Below are positions 45,222 through 54,465 of a stretch of DNA of 64,000 nt, in pieces (within the stretch, counting starts at the first letter, position 1; the number at the start of each line of letters is the position of its first letter). Where the stretch lies: NCBI RefSeq assembly GCF_018309085.1, contig NZ_CP070502.1, forward strand, positions 3,591,001-3,655,000, read 5' to 3'. The stretch is from Sporosarcina sp. Marseille-Q4063. Its GTDB lineage: Bacteria; Bacillota; Bacilli; Bacillales_A; Planococcaceae. The translations under genes and the position numbers were made by a program. A model generated the notes under the pieces. The model had not been told where the DNA came from. It worked only from the letters and a program-made list of their open reading frames with translations, and searched no databases.

Positions 45222-46706
45222 ATGGATACGAAAGATTTACTTTCAATACTACCTGTAAAAAAAATAGAAGGCGCATTGCCGCGGGCGGTTACGGACCTTG
45301 CAGTTAATTCGCGGACCATAAATGCTGGCGGAATGTTCGTCTGTATTATAGGGTTTACTGTCGATGCCCATGATTTTGTTCAACAGGCGATTGACAACGG
45401 GGCGCGTGTCATTGTTGCGTCAAAGCCGGTTAATCTTGACTTAGAAAAAGTGGCTGTTGTAACGGTAGAAAATACTTCACGCGCGATTAGTTTATTAGCA
45501 GCGCGCTATTATCAATATCCTTCGAAAAAAATGACGATGATCGGCGTTACGGGAACGAATGGAAAAACGAGCGTTAGCGGAATCATTCAGGCTATTTTAA
45601 GAGCATCCGGAGAAAAATCCGCCGCATCCGGGACAATCGGATTCGACTTGGACGGTACACTTTATGAGACTGAAAATACGACGGGCGATGCGCTCACCAC
45701 ACAAGCAATGATTGCGCAAGCTGCAAATGAAGGCTGTAAAACGATGTCGATGGAAGTATCTTCTCATGGGCTTGTTGAAGGCAGACTTGCCGGAACCGAG
45801 TTTGACATAGCGGTATTTACAAACTTGACGCATGATCATCTTGATTTCCACGGAACGATGGACAATTACGGGGAAGCGAAAAGCCTTTTGTTTTCTCAGC
45901 TAGGCCAAGATCTTGAGAAAAGAAAATTTGCTGTCGTGAATGCAGATGATCCTTGGAGTGAGAAATTGCTAGAAAAGACAAGTTATCCAGTTTTGACGTA
46001 CGGCATTAAGAATGAAGCTATATTCCACGGAGAAGATATCGTACTGAGCGCAGATGGTACAACATTTACATTGAATTCACCAGAAGGTAAATTCCCGGTG
46101 AAGATGAATTTAATCGGTGAATTCAGCGTGGCAAATGCACTCGCTGCAATAGCGGCACTGTACGCTAAAGGGATGGCTACGGCTGATCTCGTCAAGTATC
46201 TTGGTGAAATCGACTCTGTAAAAGGCCGAATGGAAAAAGTCGAGACGGAGTTGCCGCTAACCATGTATGTCGATTATGCGCATACGCCGGACGCAATACA
46301 GAAAGCGATCGAGGCGGTTCTTCCTTATAAAACGAATAAACTCATTTTTGTCATCGGCACAGGCGGCAATCGGGATCGTGTAAAGCGTCCAATTATGGCA
46401 AAAGAAGCGTCCGTGGCCGACTATGTTGTGTTAACGACGGATGATCCTCGCGATGAACCATATGAAACGATTTTGGGAGAGTTAGAAGTTGGAATGGAAC
46501 ATGACAACTACGCTTGCATTGGTGACCGTGCCGAAGCGGTTCGTCATGCAGTAGCCGTTGCGAATCCCAATGACATTATCATATTTGCCGGTAAAGGTCA
46601 TGAAGACTTTCAAATTATTGGAAACACAAAACATCCACATTCCGATGCGGAAATCGCGTTGTTAGAAGCGGAGAAAAAGTTTGGATCGAAAGAAGTAAGG
46701 AATTAA
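45222..46706 (+). CDS. murE: MurE-type UDP-MurNAc-dipeptide ligase, probably L-lysine-adding
   Basis: A 494-residue Mur ligase adding the third residue of the peptidoglycan stem peptide. ATP loop GVTGTNGKTS, central LTHDHLDFHGT, and C-terminal AGKGHEDFQI are complete. The specificity motif, DNPR in meso-DAP enzymes, reads DDPR here, as I recall for the lysine-adding Thermotoga enzyme. Its neighbour prfC is the same as for the lysine-specific murE of S. aureus. Both suggest L-Lys. ATG 45222 follows GGAGGAAA; an earlier in-frame ATG contains that site. Confidence 0.9.
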   Translation: MDTKDLLSILPVKKIEGALPRAVTDLAVNSRTINAGGMFVCIIGFTVDAHDFVQQAIDNGARVIVASKPVNLDLEKVAVVTVENTSRAISLLAARYYQYPSKKMTMIGVTGTNGKTSVSGIIQAILRASGEKSAASGTIGFDLDGTLYETENTTGDALTTQAMIAQAANEGCKTMSMEVSSHGLVEGRLAGTEFDIAVFTNLTHDHLDFHGTMDNYGEAKSLLFSQLGQDLEKRKFAVVNADDPWSEKLLEKTSYPVLTYGIKNEAIFHGEDIVLSADGTTFTLNSPEGKFPVKMNLIGEFSVANALAAIAALYAKGMATADLVKYLGEIDSVKGRMEKVETELPLTMYVDYAHTPDAIQKAIEAVLPYKTNKLIFVIGTGGNRDRVKRPIMAKEASVADYVVLTTDDPRDEPYETILGELEVGMEHDNYACIGDRAEAVRHAVAVANPNDIIIFAGKGHEDFQIIGNTKHPHSDAEIALLEAEKKFGSKEVRN

Positions 46707-46717
46707 GTTGAAGAACG

Positions 46718-46752
46718 AGCCGTCTAGTTCACTAGGCGGCTTAACTTTTTTT
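46718..46752 (+). terminator. Terminator after murE
   Basis: AGCCGTCTAG (46718-46727) pairs with CTAGGCGGCT (46732-46741), then a T-run. Confidence 0.88.
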
Positions 46753-46847
46753 GGAATGAAACAGATTAATTCCAAGAAAAAATTGTTGAAATTTAAGGTC
46801 GAAATCACTATGATTAGACAAGCGGAACAGAAGGAGATTACAAACAC

Positions 46848-48422
46848 ATGCAGAACCCAATAAATGAAGAAATTGCGTCTAGACGGACATTTGCGATTAT
46901 ATCCCACCCAGATGCAGGTAAAACAACGATAACGGAAAAACTACTTTATTTCGGCGGCGCGATTCGTGATGCTGGAACGGTAAAAGGTAAAAAGTCAGGG
47001 AAATTTGCGACATCTGATTGGATGGAAATTGAAAAACAACGGGGAATCTCGGTTACATCATCCGTTATGCAGTTCGATTACCAAGGCAAACGAGTCAATA
47101 TTCTTGATACGCCAGGGCATGAAGACTTCAGTGAAGATACGTACCGGACATTGATGGCAGTCGATGCCGCAGTCATGATGGTCGATGTGGCCCGCGGGAT
47201 TGAACCACAAACGATCAAGCTTTTCAAAGTATGCCGCATGCGCGGAATTCCAATCTTTACTTTTATCAATAAAATGGATAGACAAGGGAAAGAACCATTG
47301 GATTTGATGGAAGAGCTCGAAGAAGTGCTAGGAATTGAATCTTACGCGATGAATTGGCCGATTGGAATGGGGAAGGAATTCCTAGGTATTTACGATCGCT
47401 TTAATAATCGAATCGAACAAGTTCGGGCTGAAGGAGACGACCGTTTTCTTGAGTTAGATGAAGACGGCGGACTTCTGGAATCTCATCCGATGATGGAAAC
47501 ATCCTATTATCAACAGACACTAGAAGATGTTTTATTGTTAAATGAAGCAGGTAATGATTTCGACGAAGAACGTATTGCGAAAGGCGAATTGACGCCTGTA
47601 TTTTTCGGAAGTGCATTGACAAGTTTCGGTGTGCAAACATTTTTAGAAACATTTTTACAGTTTGCACCTCCGCCGCAGCCGAGAATGACAAAAGATGAAA
47701 CAGAAGTTAGTCCACAATCAAAAGAATTTTCGGGATTCATCTTTAAAATTCAAGCAAATATGAACCCGGCCCACCGTGATCGTATTGCATTTGTGCGAAT
47801 CGTTTCAGGCGCGTTCGAACGTGGAATGACCGTATCGGTACCGCGAATTTCCCGGACGTTTAAACTCACCCAAACGACACAGTTTTTGGCGGATGACCGT
47901 GAAACAGTAAATGAGGCGGTTGCAGGAGATATAATCGGTTTGCATGATACCGGGAACTATCAAATCGGGGACACGATAATCGGTGGAAAATCTTCTTTTA
48001 CGTTTGATGCGTTGCCGCAGTTCACACCTGAATTATTTGTGCGCGTCACAGCGAAAAACGTGATGAAGTCAAAGCATTTCCATAAAGGAATTTTGCAACT
48101 TGTACAAGAAGGTGCCATTCAATATTACCGCACGCTTCATACAGAAGAAGTGTTGCTTGGGGCTGTTGGGCAACTACAGTTTGAAGTTTTTGAACATCGC
48201 ATGAAAAACGAGTACAACGTCGAAGTGCATATGGAGAATCTAGGTTCGAAAGTTGCGCGTTGGATTGAAAACGAAAGCGATGTAAAAGAATCCATGGCGG
48301 GCCAGCGTGCGATGCTCGTGAAGGACCGTTATGAAAAGTTAGTGTTTTTATTTGAGAATGAATTTGCAATGCGTTGGTTCCACGATAAAAATCCGGATAT
48401 CAACTTATATAGTTTGCTTTAA
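46848..48422 (+). CDS. prfC: Peptide chain release factor 3
   Basis: A 524-residue translational GTPase that recycles RF1 and RF2 after termination. G1 [10 protein letters not shown]3 [12 protein letters not shown] and G4 NKMDR are intact, followed by RF3-specific domains II and III. ATG start behind AAGGAG. B. subtilis itself lacks RF3, while staphylococci have it beside murE, so gene content here is staphylococcus-like. Confidence 0.95.
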   Translation: MQNPINEEIASRRTFAIISHPDAGKTTITEKLLYFGGAIRDAGTVKGKKSGKFATSDWMEIEKQRGISVTSSVMQFDYQGKRVNILDTPGHEDFSEDTYRTLMAVDAAVMMVDVARGIEPQTIKLFKVCRMRGIPIFTFINKMDRQGKEPLDLMEELEEVLGIESYAMNWPIGMGKEFLGIYDRFNNRIEQVRAEGDDRFLELDEDGGLLESHPMMETSYYQQTLEDVLLLNEAGNDFDEERIAKGELTPVFFGSALTSFGVQTFLETFLQFAPPPQPRMTKDETEVSPQSKEFSGFIFKIQANMNPAHRDRIAFVRIVSGAFERGMTVSVPRISRTFKLTQTTQFLADDRETVNEAVAGDIIGLHDTGNYQIGDTIIGGKSSFTFDALPQFTPELFVRVTAKNVMKSKHFHKGILQLVQEGAIQYYRTLHTEEVLLGAVGQLQFEVFEHRMKNEYNVEVHMENLGSKVARWIENESDVKESMAGQRAMLVKDRYEKLVFLFENEFAMRWFHDKNPDINLYSLL

Positions 48423-48431
48423 TTTGATACA

Positions 48432-48466
48432 GCTAGTAGGGCGGGGATTCCGTTCTGCTAGTTTTT
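48432..48466. terminator. Terminator between prfC and the converging small gene
   Basis: CTAGTAGGGCGG and CCGTTCTGCTAG pair with G-U steps, then TTTTTT on the + strand; the minus-strand stop codon lies within it. Confidence 0.72.
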
Positions 48467-48790
48467 TAATCGTAACGATTTATACATATCAATGAAGTGG
48501 GTTGGATCAGCTTCGACTGAAAACATAAATACACCTTGGTTTGTATGAAGATAAAATAATCCAGCGCCATTGGAAAACGGCTTATACGACATATCGTGAA
48601 TATGTTCTAGCGGAAAGTTGTTTTTTGCTGTAGAAATTTTATCGGCATACAAATGGATGCAATGCGTCGTATGATTTGTCGTCTGCGCATACCAACCCGT
48701 AACCTTTTCAACTAACTTATAGGTGAGGGTGCAAACGACTTGATGATTAGCTTCATGCACGGCGAATACCTCCAATTTTAAAATGTCCAT
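48458..48790 (-). CDS. Uncharacterised 110-residue protein, possibly PH-like
   Basis: A soluble protein rich in His (KLVEKV, HLYADKI, FPLEHIHDMSYKPF, LFYLHTNQGVFMF, EADPTHFIDMYK). The pattern of short strands ending in an amphipathic helix recalls small PH-like domains of Bacillales (a translated Y-x-D-K-I then F-P-L-x-x-I-x-D-x-S-Y). I do not recognise a named family. ATG start; no strong ribosome-binding site was found. It stands alone, convergent with prfC and divergent from the RND pump. Confidence 0.72.
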   Translation of the reverse strand: MDILKLEVFAVHEANHQVVCTLTYKLVEKVTGWYAQTTNHTTHCIHLYADKISTAKNNFPLEHIHDMSYKPFSNGAGLFYLHTNQGVFMFSVEADPTHFIDMYKSLRLKN

Positions 48791-48932
48791 GACGGAAGAT
48801 GAATATGTAGATTATAACAGTGCGCCAAATTTAGCGCTTGTTTTTATCGATTTATGAAAGTTCCCATTTGAGAATGGGTTCGTCATTCATTATGATTGTA
48901 GTAGAGTATCTTTTTCAAGAGAGGGCGTTCCC

Positions 48933-51900
48933 ATGAAAATTAGTGACTTTTCAATAAGAAGACCAGTTTTTACAATCGTTACCATGTTTCTCGTCATTAT
49001 TCTAGGCGCGGTGTCATTTTTCAGGATACCCGTAACCTTGATTCCCGAATTAAACCCGCCAGTAGCGGTTGTTGTGTCGAGTTATCCGGGGGCTTCGCCA
49101 ACAGAAGTGAGCGAAAAAGTCACGAAGCCGCTAGAAGATAGTTTATCGACCGCACCTGGTTTGAAATCAATTCAATCTTCATCACAGGAAGGTTCAAATT
49201 TTATATTTCTAATGTTTGATTGGTCAACAAAAATTGATGATGTCCAAATGGACTTACTGCAAAGGGTCGACCAAGTTCCAATGCCTGATGGCGCGAATAA
49301 ACCGCGGTTATTAAAATTCGACCCTTCGCAATTTCCAGTCATCCAATTATCATTAAGTTCTAAAAATAAAGATGCGGATATTCGATTAGTTGCTGAAGAA
49401 CTCGAGCAAGAATTACGCCGGACAAAAGGAGTCGCAAGCGTAACTGTTTCTGGAAAGCTAGTTGAAGAAGTCCAAATTACGCTCGATGAGAAAAAGTTGG
49501 AACAGAACGGTCTGGCGCAAGAAGACATCGTCCAACTAATTCAATCGAATAACGTTTCAATGCCAGGCGAACCAATCGAGACGAATGATGGAAAGCAACT
49601 AACTACCCGGATTGTCAGCATGTTAACATCAGTCGAGGATATTCGGGATTTAACGGTCACTGTCAATCCTGGGAATGGGAAAAAAATCAAAGTCAGTGAT
49701 ATTGGGAAAGTTGAACTGACCGAAGCGCGCTCGACAACAGAGACGCGTGCAAACGAAGAGCCGGCCGTTCTGATGTCTGTCTTGCAAGAATCAGGGGCAA
49801 ACACAGCGGATGTATCTACTTCGTTCAAAGCGGCCTTAGATGACCTTCTAGCCACCGAAGAATATAATGACATCGAATCAAATATACTTTTCGATCAAGG
49901 GGATTACGTCAAATTAGCGATTGGGAATATTGGTCAATCACTTATTTTAGGCGGCATATTCGCAATGATTGTCTTATTTCTTTTCCTTCGGGGAATTAAG
50001 AGCCCGATTATTATTGGAATTGCGATTCCTTATTCCGTAATCGTCACTTTCGTTTTAATGCATTTTGCAAACTTTTCCCTGAACATAATGACGTTAGGTG
50101 CATTGGCGCTTGGCATAGGGATGCTTGTGGATAACGCCATAGTAGTTATTGAAAATATTGAACGGCATTTAGCAATGGGGAAAACTCCGAAACAAGCAGC
50201 AATAGAAGGTACGAAAGAAATTGGCGGGGCAATTACCTCTTCAACATTGACTACGTTAGCCGTATTTGTTCCTGTCATATTTATTAGCGGATTAATCGGA
50301 GAAATTTTTACAGAGTTTGCGTTAACAATCTCGTTTAGCTTATTTGCATCACTAGTCGTCGCATTGACTGTCGTGCCGATGATGGCGGCTCGAATGCTGA
50401 GGAAGCCAAAAGGGAATTATGAAGCGAGAAGAAGGCGTTCAAAATCATTGAATCGTTTTGAACGATCAGTAAAGTGGTCATTGCGTAACCGCATAACGGT
50501 GCTGGCAATCACCACAGTATTGCTTCTGTTTAGCGGATTTGGATTATTTAAAGTCGGGACTGAGTTTTTACCTGCAACGGACGAAGGCGCATTCAGTGTC
50601 GGAGTAAAACTTCCGAATGGCTCTTCGACAAATGCAACTGATGAAGTCGTTAAAAAGATTGAAACAGAACTGAAAAAACAAGATGATGTTGAAGTCTATG
50701 TGAGTCTTGTCGGGGGAACGCAAGAGAGTTTAGCACAAGGCTCATCGAATGCGAATCAAGCCGAAGTCTACGTTAAACTGATTCCATTAGGTGAACGCGA
50801 TCGTTCAGTATTTGAATTTGTTGATGAAGTCCAGCCGTCTGTTTTAAAGACAGTTGGAGAAGATGCAAAAATTAGTTTTAATATGCAATCAGCATCCGGC
50901 TCAACGCCAAATACATTAAGTTTTGCGCTTAATGATACCAATGAAAAAAGACTCGATGAAGCAGTCACTCAATTGAATGAAGAATTAACTAAAATAGGTA
51001 GTGTAACAGAAGTAACAAATACGCTTGCTGACACAGTCGAAGAAATTCAGATTACCGTGGACCGAGAAAAAGCTACAGATAATGGACTGGTTCCTTATCA
51101 ACTGGCACAATCAGTTAATGACATTACTCGCGGTACGCTTGCAACGCAAATCATCAATGAAGAAAATGAAGTTTTCAGTGTTCTTGTTCAATACGATGAA
51201 AAATACCGAGATAGTATTGACAAGTTGCGGAAATTGAAAGTACGAAATCAAACAGGTGAATTTGTACGGCTAGGCGATGTCTCTACAATTGAGATAGCCG
51301 AGGGACCAGTGGCGATTCAACGTGTTGACCAGGCTCATTCTGTTACTTTTAATGTGAAATATGCATCAACCGAAACATTAGGCGAAATGACGAAAAAAGT
51401 AAATGCCACTTTCGACAAGATTGATTTGGCGAAAGAGATTGATGTAACATTTAGTGGAGATCGGGAGTTATTTGAAGGCGCGATTGATGATATGATGCTA
51501 GCGCTCGCGCTTGCGGTCGTCCTTGTTTACATCGTCATGGCAGCACAATTCGAATCGTTTAAATATCCATTTGTCATCATGTTTTCTGTACCGCTTATGA
51601 TAATTGGCGTGGCCATCGGATTATTTGCCACAAGCACGCCGATTAGCGTAACAGCCATTATCGGGATACTGGTTCTCGTCGGAATAGTTGTCAATAATGG
51701 AATTGTGTTAGTTGATTATATCAATCAGCGAAAAGAAGCCGGACTCAGTTCGTATGACGCGATTATATCATCGGTCAGGGACCGTGTTCGTCCAATCCTT
51801 ATGACGGCGTTAACGACAATCCTAGGGCTATTACCACTTGCCCTAGGATTAGGAGAAGGAACCGAAATGAATCAGCCAATGGGAATTGCAGTCATTGGCG

Positions 51901-51998
51901 GCTTGATAAGTTCAACATTCCTAACACTTTATATTGTACCGATAATTTATAGCCTGTTTGATAGGCAGACAAGAAAGCGCGCAATCGCTAAAGAATAG
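48933..51998 (+). CDS. RND-family efflux pump (SwrC/AcrB-like)
   Basis: A 1021-residue proton-driven transporter. Twelve membrane helices are recognisable: one at residues 11-30, the blocks about 335-480 and 860-1010, with two large extracytoplasmic loops between. Helix 4 carries GMLVDNAIVVIENI, with Asp and flanking residues for proton relay; the repeat of it is VGIVVNNGIVLVDYI. Gram-positive members such as SwrC (surfactin resistance) work without an outer-membrane partner, and none is seen here. ATG behind GAGAGGG. Substrate unknown. Confidence 0.93.
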   Translation: MKISDFSIRRPVFTIVTMFLVIILGAVSFFRIPVTLIPELNPPVAVVVSSYPGASPTEVSEKVTKPLEDSLSTAPGLKSIQSSSQEGSNFIFLMFDWSTKIDDVQMDLLQRVDQVPMPDGANKPRLLKFDPSQFPVIQLSLSSKNKDADIRLVAEELEQELRRTKGVASVTVSGKLVEEVQITLDEKKLEQNGLAQEDIVQLIQSNNVSMPGEPIETNDGKQLTTRIVSMLTSVEDIRDLTVTVNPGNGKKIKVSDIGKVELTEARSTTETRANEEPAVLMSVLQESGANTADVSTSFKAALDDLLATEEYNDIESNILFDQGDYVKLAIGNIGQSLILGGIFAMIVLFLFLRGIKSPIIIGIAIPYSVIVTFVLMHFANFSLNIMTLGALALGIGMLVDNAIVVIENIERHLAMGKTPKQAAIEGTKEIGGAITSSTLTTLAVFVPVIFISGLIGEIFTEFALTISFSLFASLVVALTVVPMMAARMLRKPKGNYEARRRRSKSLNRFERSVKWSLRNRITVLAITTVLLLFSGFGLFKVGTEFLPATDEGAFSVGVKLPNGSSTNATDEVVKKIETELKKQDDVEVYVSLVGGTQESLAQGSSNANQAEVYVKLIPLGERDRSVFEFVDEVQPSVLKTVGEDAKISFNMQSASGSTPNTLSFALNDTNEKRLDEAVTQLNEELTKIGSVTEVTNTLADTVEEIQITVDREKATDNGLVPYQLAQSVNDITRGTLATQIINEENEVFSVLVQYDEKYRDSIDKLRKLKVRNQTGEFVRLGDVSTIEIAEGPVAIQRVDQAHSVTFNVKYASTETLGEMTKKVNATFDKIDLAKEIDVTFSGDRELFEGAIDDMMLALALAVVLVYIVMAAQFESFKYPFVIMFSVPLMIIGVAIGLFATSTPISVTAIIGILVLVGIVVNNGIVLVDYINQRKEAGLSSYDAIISSVRDRVRPILMTALTTILGLLPLALGLGEGTEMNQPMGIAVIGGLISSTFLTLYIVPIIYSLFDRQTRKRAIAKE

Positions 51999-52007
51999 CA
52001 TAACCAT

Positions 52008-52070
52008 AAAAAGAAGGCAGCACCCATTCAAGTCTTGACTTGAGAGGGAACGCCTTCTTTTTTTTTACTT
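52008..52070 (+). terminator. Terminator after the RND pump
   Basis: AAAAGAAGGC and GCCTTCTTTT arms enclosing a second hairpin TCAAGT/ACTTGA, then a long T-run. Confidence 0.85.
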
Positions 52071-52080
52071 GATTTGTCCC

Positions 52081-52197
52081 AAACGACCATAAATGAGGAA
52101 AAGCGACTAAACCGGCGGCTGAAACGACCAATCCGACGCGTGATGCGACTAATGCAAGTATCGAAACGACCATACCACCGTTTGAAACGACTAAACC
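52081..52197 (-). repeat. 21-bp periodic repeat array 3 (six units)
   Basis: CGAC recurs at 52084, 52104, 52125, 52146, 52167 and 52188, spacings 20, 21, 21, 21, 21, mostly as AAACGACYAA, with unrelated bases between. It starts 11 bases past the pump's terminator. Same core as array 2. Frames through it differ in their stops from those of array 2 on the + strand, so conservation is not of a + strand protein. The 140 bases that follow hold no gene. Confidence 0.8.
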
Positions 52198-52338
52198 GGA
52201 TATCTTTCCCTAGCGCCGAAGCATATTTGGCGAGATTTCCTAGTACATTTATATAATGTACAACCTTAATAACTTTTCAGAACATTCTTCCAACACTTAA
52301 TTATTAATGCTATACTGAAATAAAAAGGGGTGGAACTA

Positions 52339-53427
52339 ATGGGGACACATTTTTTTACCGGATTTCCGGGTTTTATCGCAAGCCAATTAATTAAGGGGTT
52401 AATTAAAAAAGATAAGTTGAAAAAATTGTACGTACTCGTTCAAGAAAGTCAACTAGCTCAAGCTGCCGAAAGCATTAAAGTTATTTTCCAGGAGTTAAAT
52501 GTAACACTTCCATTTGAAATTATTTCGGGTGATATTACGTTAAATAATTTAGGGATGAAAGAAAAAGAACTAACTAAAATTCAAGCCGAAACGATAACAA
52601 TGTGGCATCTTGCGGCGATTTATGATCTTGCCGTCAAGAAGGAAATTGCTTGGAAGGTTAATGTAGAAGGGACGAAAATGGTCTGCGATTTTGTCCGTTC
52701 ACACCCCTCAATTTCCCAATTTATCTATTTCAGTACAGCGTATGTCGCAGGGACTCGTGAAGGAAAGATTCTTGAAACAGAACTTATACGTCCGGACGCT
52801 TTTAAAAATCATTACGAAGAAACAAAATTTGAAGCAGAATGCATCGTCGAACAATTAAAGGGCGATGGCATAGTTACAATTATTCGTCCAGGAATTGTAA
52901 GAGGGCATTCAATAACGGGTGAAACAATAAAGTTTGACGGGCCTTATTTTTTCATGAATATGATTGATAAGCTAAAATGGATGCCAATCATACCTTATGT
53001 AGGAAAATCAGATGCACATATAAATGTCGTGCCTATTGATTATATTATTGATGCCGCCATCTATCTTGTGAATCATGGACCAGCACTAGATAAAACCCTT
53101 CATTTGACAGATCCATCTCCACATTTAGTCGAGAAAGTTTACGGAGCAATGGTGAAAGAATTAACCGGCAAGGAACCGAAAGGAAGATTCCCTCGTACAC
53201 TGGCAGAGAAGGGGCTAAGCTGGAAACAGTTGCAACGCAAATTAGGTGTAGAAGTAGAAACCCTTGATTATTTAACATGGAATGCAATTTTTGATACGAC
53301 AATCGCAGAAGAATTATTAAAAAATAGCGGCATTCAATGTGCTGATTTTATTGCTTCAATCCCATCAATGTCAAAGTTTTATAATGAAAATAAACATAGA
53401 GCGGAATTTCATATTCCAATCTATTAA
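52339..53427 (+). CDS. SDR-family NAD-binding protein (thioester reductase/male-sterility-like)
   Basis: A 362-residue extended short-chain dehydrogenase. The dinucleotide motif THFFTGFPGFIAS is near the start; catalytic residues are Ser/Thr in YFSTAYVAG and YxxxK in HYEETKFEAE. It resembles the reductase domains that act on acyl thioesters (fatty acyl-CoA reductases, NRPS terminal reductases), but here it is free-standing. ATG 52339 is eight bases after AAAAGGGG. Substrate unknown. Confidence 0.82.
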   Translation: MGTHFFTGFPGFIASQLIKGLIKKDKLKKLYVLVQESQLAQAAESIKVIFQELNVTLPFEIISGDITLNNLGMKEKELTKIQAETITMWHLAAIYDLAVKKEIAWKVNVEGTKMVCDFVRSHPSISQFIYFSTAYVAGTREGKILETELIRPDAFKNHYEETKFEAECIVEQLKGDGIVTIIRPGIVRGHSITGETIKFDGPYFFMNMIDKLKWMPIIPYVGKSDAHINVVPIDYIIDAAIYLVNHGPALDKTLHLTDPSPHLVEKVYGAMVKELTGKEPKGRFPRTLAEKGLSWKQLQRKLGVEVETLDYLTWNAIFDTTIAEELLKNSGIQCADFIASIPSMSKFYNENKHRAEFHIPIY

Positions 53428-53435
53428 AAAAGAAG

Positions 53436-53463
53436 TTTACATTTTAAGGATGGGTGGTATACT
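53436..53463 (+). promoter_or_regulatory. Promoter of the manganese-riboswitch transcript
   Basis: TTTACA (53436-53441), 16 bases, TATACT (53458-53463), about 40 bases before the aptamer. Confidence 0.65.
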
Positions 53464-53502
53464 AAATTCAAAGACCCAAACTTAATATCTTTTGACTAAT
53501 GT

Positions 53503-53645
53503 CAAAGGGGAGTAGCTTTAGGGAAACCTATTTCATAATCGTCAATACATGGCTCGTTTTGCCATCGGTTATGATAGCCGAAATTTAAAGATTAAATTCC
53601 GACTTTGCGAGACCTTTGCCTATTTATTAGGTGAGGGTTTTTTTA
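53503..53645 (+). promoter_or_regulatory. yybP-ykoY manganese riboswitch
   Basis: The landmarks AAAGGGGAGTAGC (53504-53516), CGTCAATACA (about 53540-53549) and GACTTTGCGAGACCTTTGCC (53601-53620) are those of the yybP-ykoY family, which senses Mn2+. CAAAGG pairs with CCTTTG to close the aptamer, and the same CCTTTGCC can instead form the terminator ACCTTTGCCTA/TAGGTGAGGGT with a T-run (53612-53645). Mn2+ should stabilise the aptamer and permit terC transcription. Confidence 0.95.
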
Positions 53646-53670
53646 TATGAATTGATTGGGAGGAATATTT

Positions 53671-54435
53671 TTGGAAGCAATATTATTGGAATATGCATGG
53701 GTACTTGCGGTACTTATTGTTCTTGAAGGACTATTAGCTGCGGATAATGCGGTAGTAATGGCTGTAATGGTAAAGCATTTACCAAGATTACAACAAAAGA
53801 AAGCATTGTTTTACGGGCTCTTGGGTGCATTCGTTTTTCGTTTTGCAGCTTTGTTCATGATTACTTTTCTCGTTAACATTTGGCAAATCCAAGCACTTGG
53901 AGCAGCCTATCTATTATTTATTTCCATAAAAAATATTTATGATCAAAGGAAAAAAGATAAGCACGGTGATGACTTAACGAAACCGCGTAAACAATCAGGT
54001 TTTTGGATGACGGTATTTAAGGTCGAATTAGCAGATATCGCATTTGCTTTAGACTCAATGTTAGCTGCTGTCGCACTTGCGGTAACCCTTCCAGAATTGG
54101 GGAATTTCGATATTGGCGGAATCAACGGTGGTCAGTTCCTTGTTATGTTAATGGGTGGTATAATTGGTTTAATTATTATGCGTTTTGCCGCGCGTCAGTT
54201 TGTTGTGTTATTGGAAAAATACCCATCCCTTGAAACAGCAGCTTTTCTCATAGTGGGCTGGGTGGGCGTTAAATTAGTCGTCTTGACATTGTCTCATGAA
54301 AAACTACAAATTCTTAATACAGCATTTCCGCATTCAACACTTTGGAAGACGACATTCTGGGTTGTTCTTGTTGGAATTGCACTGTACGGCTATTTCATAG
54401 GCGTCAGTAATGACCGGAAAAATAGAAAAGCGTAA
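53671..54435 (+). CDS. TerC-family manganese exporter (YkoY/MeeY-like)
   Basis: A 254-residue membrane protein with about seven helices and the TerC landmarks EGLLAADNAVVMAVMV and VELADIAFALDSMLAAVA, whose Asp residues are in the membrane. Relatives YkoY and YceF of B. subtilis export Mn2+, loading exported enzymes; the Mn2+ riboswitch upstream supports this. The start is TTG 53671, seven bases after GGGAGG. Confidence 0.9.
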   Translation: MEAILLEYAWVLAVLIVLEGLLAADNAVVMAVMVKHLPRLQQKKALFYGLLGAFVFRFAALFMITFLVNIWQIQALGAAYLLFISIKNIYDQRKKDKHGDDLTKPRKQSGFWMTVFKVELADIAFALDSMLAAVALAVTLPELGNFDIGGINGGQFLVMLMGGIIGLIIMRFAARQFVVLLEKYPSLETAAFLIVGWVGVKLVVLTLSHEKLQILNTAFPHSTLWKTTFWVVLVGIALYGYFIGVSNDRKNRKA

Positions 54436-54465
54436 CTATAACTAATCATTGCAGGAGGTAATAAG

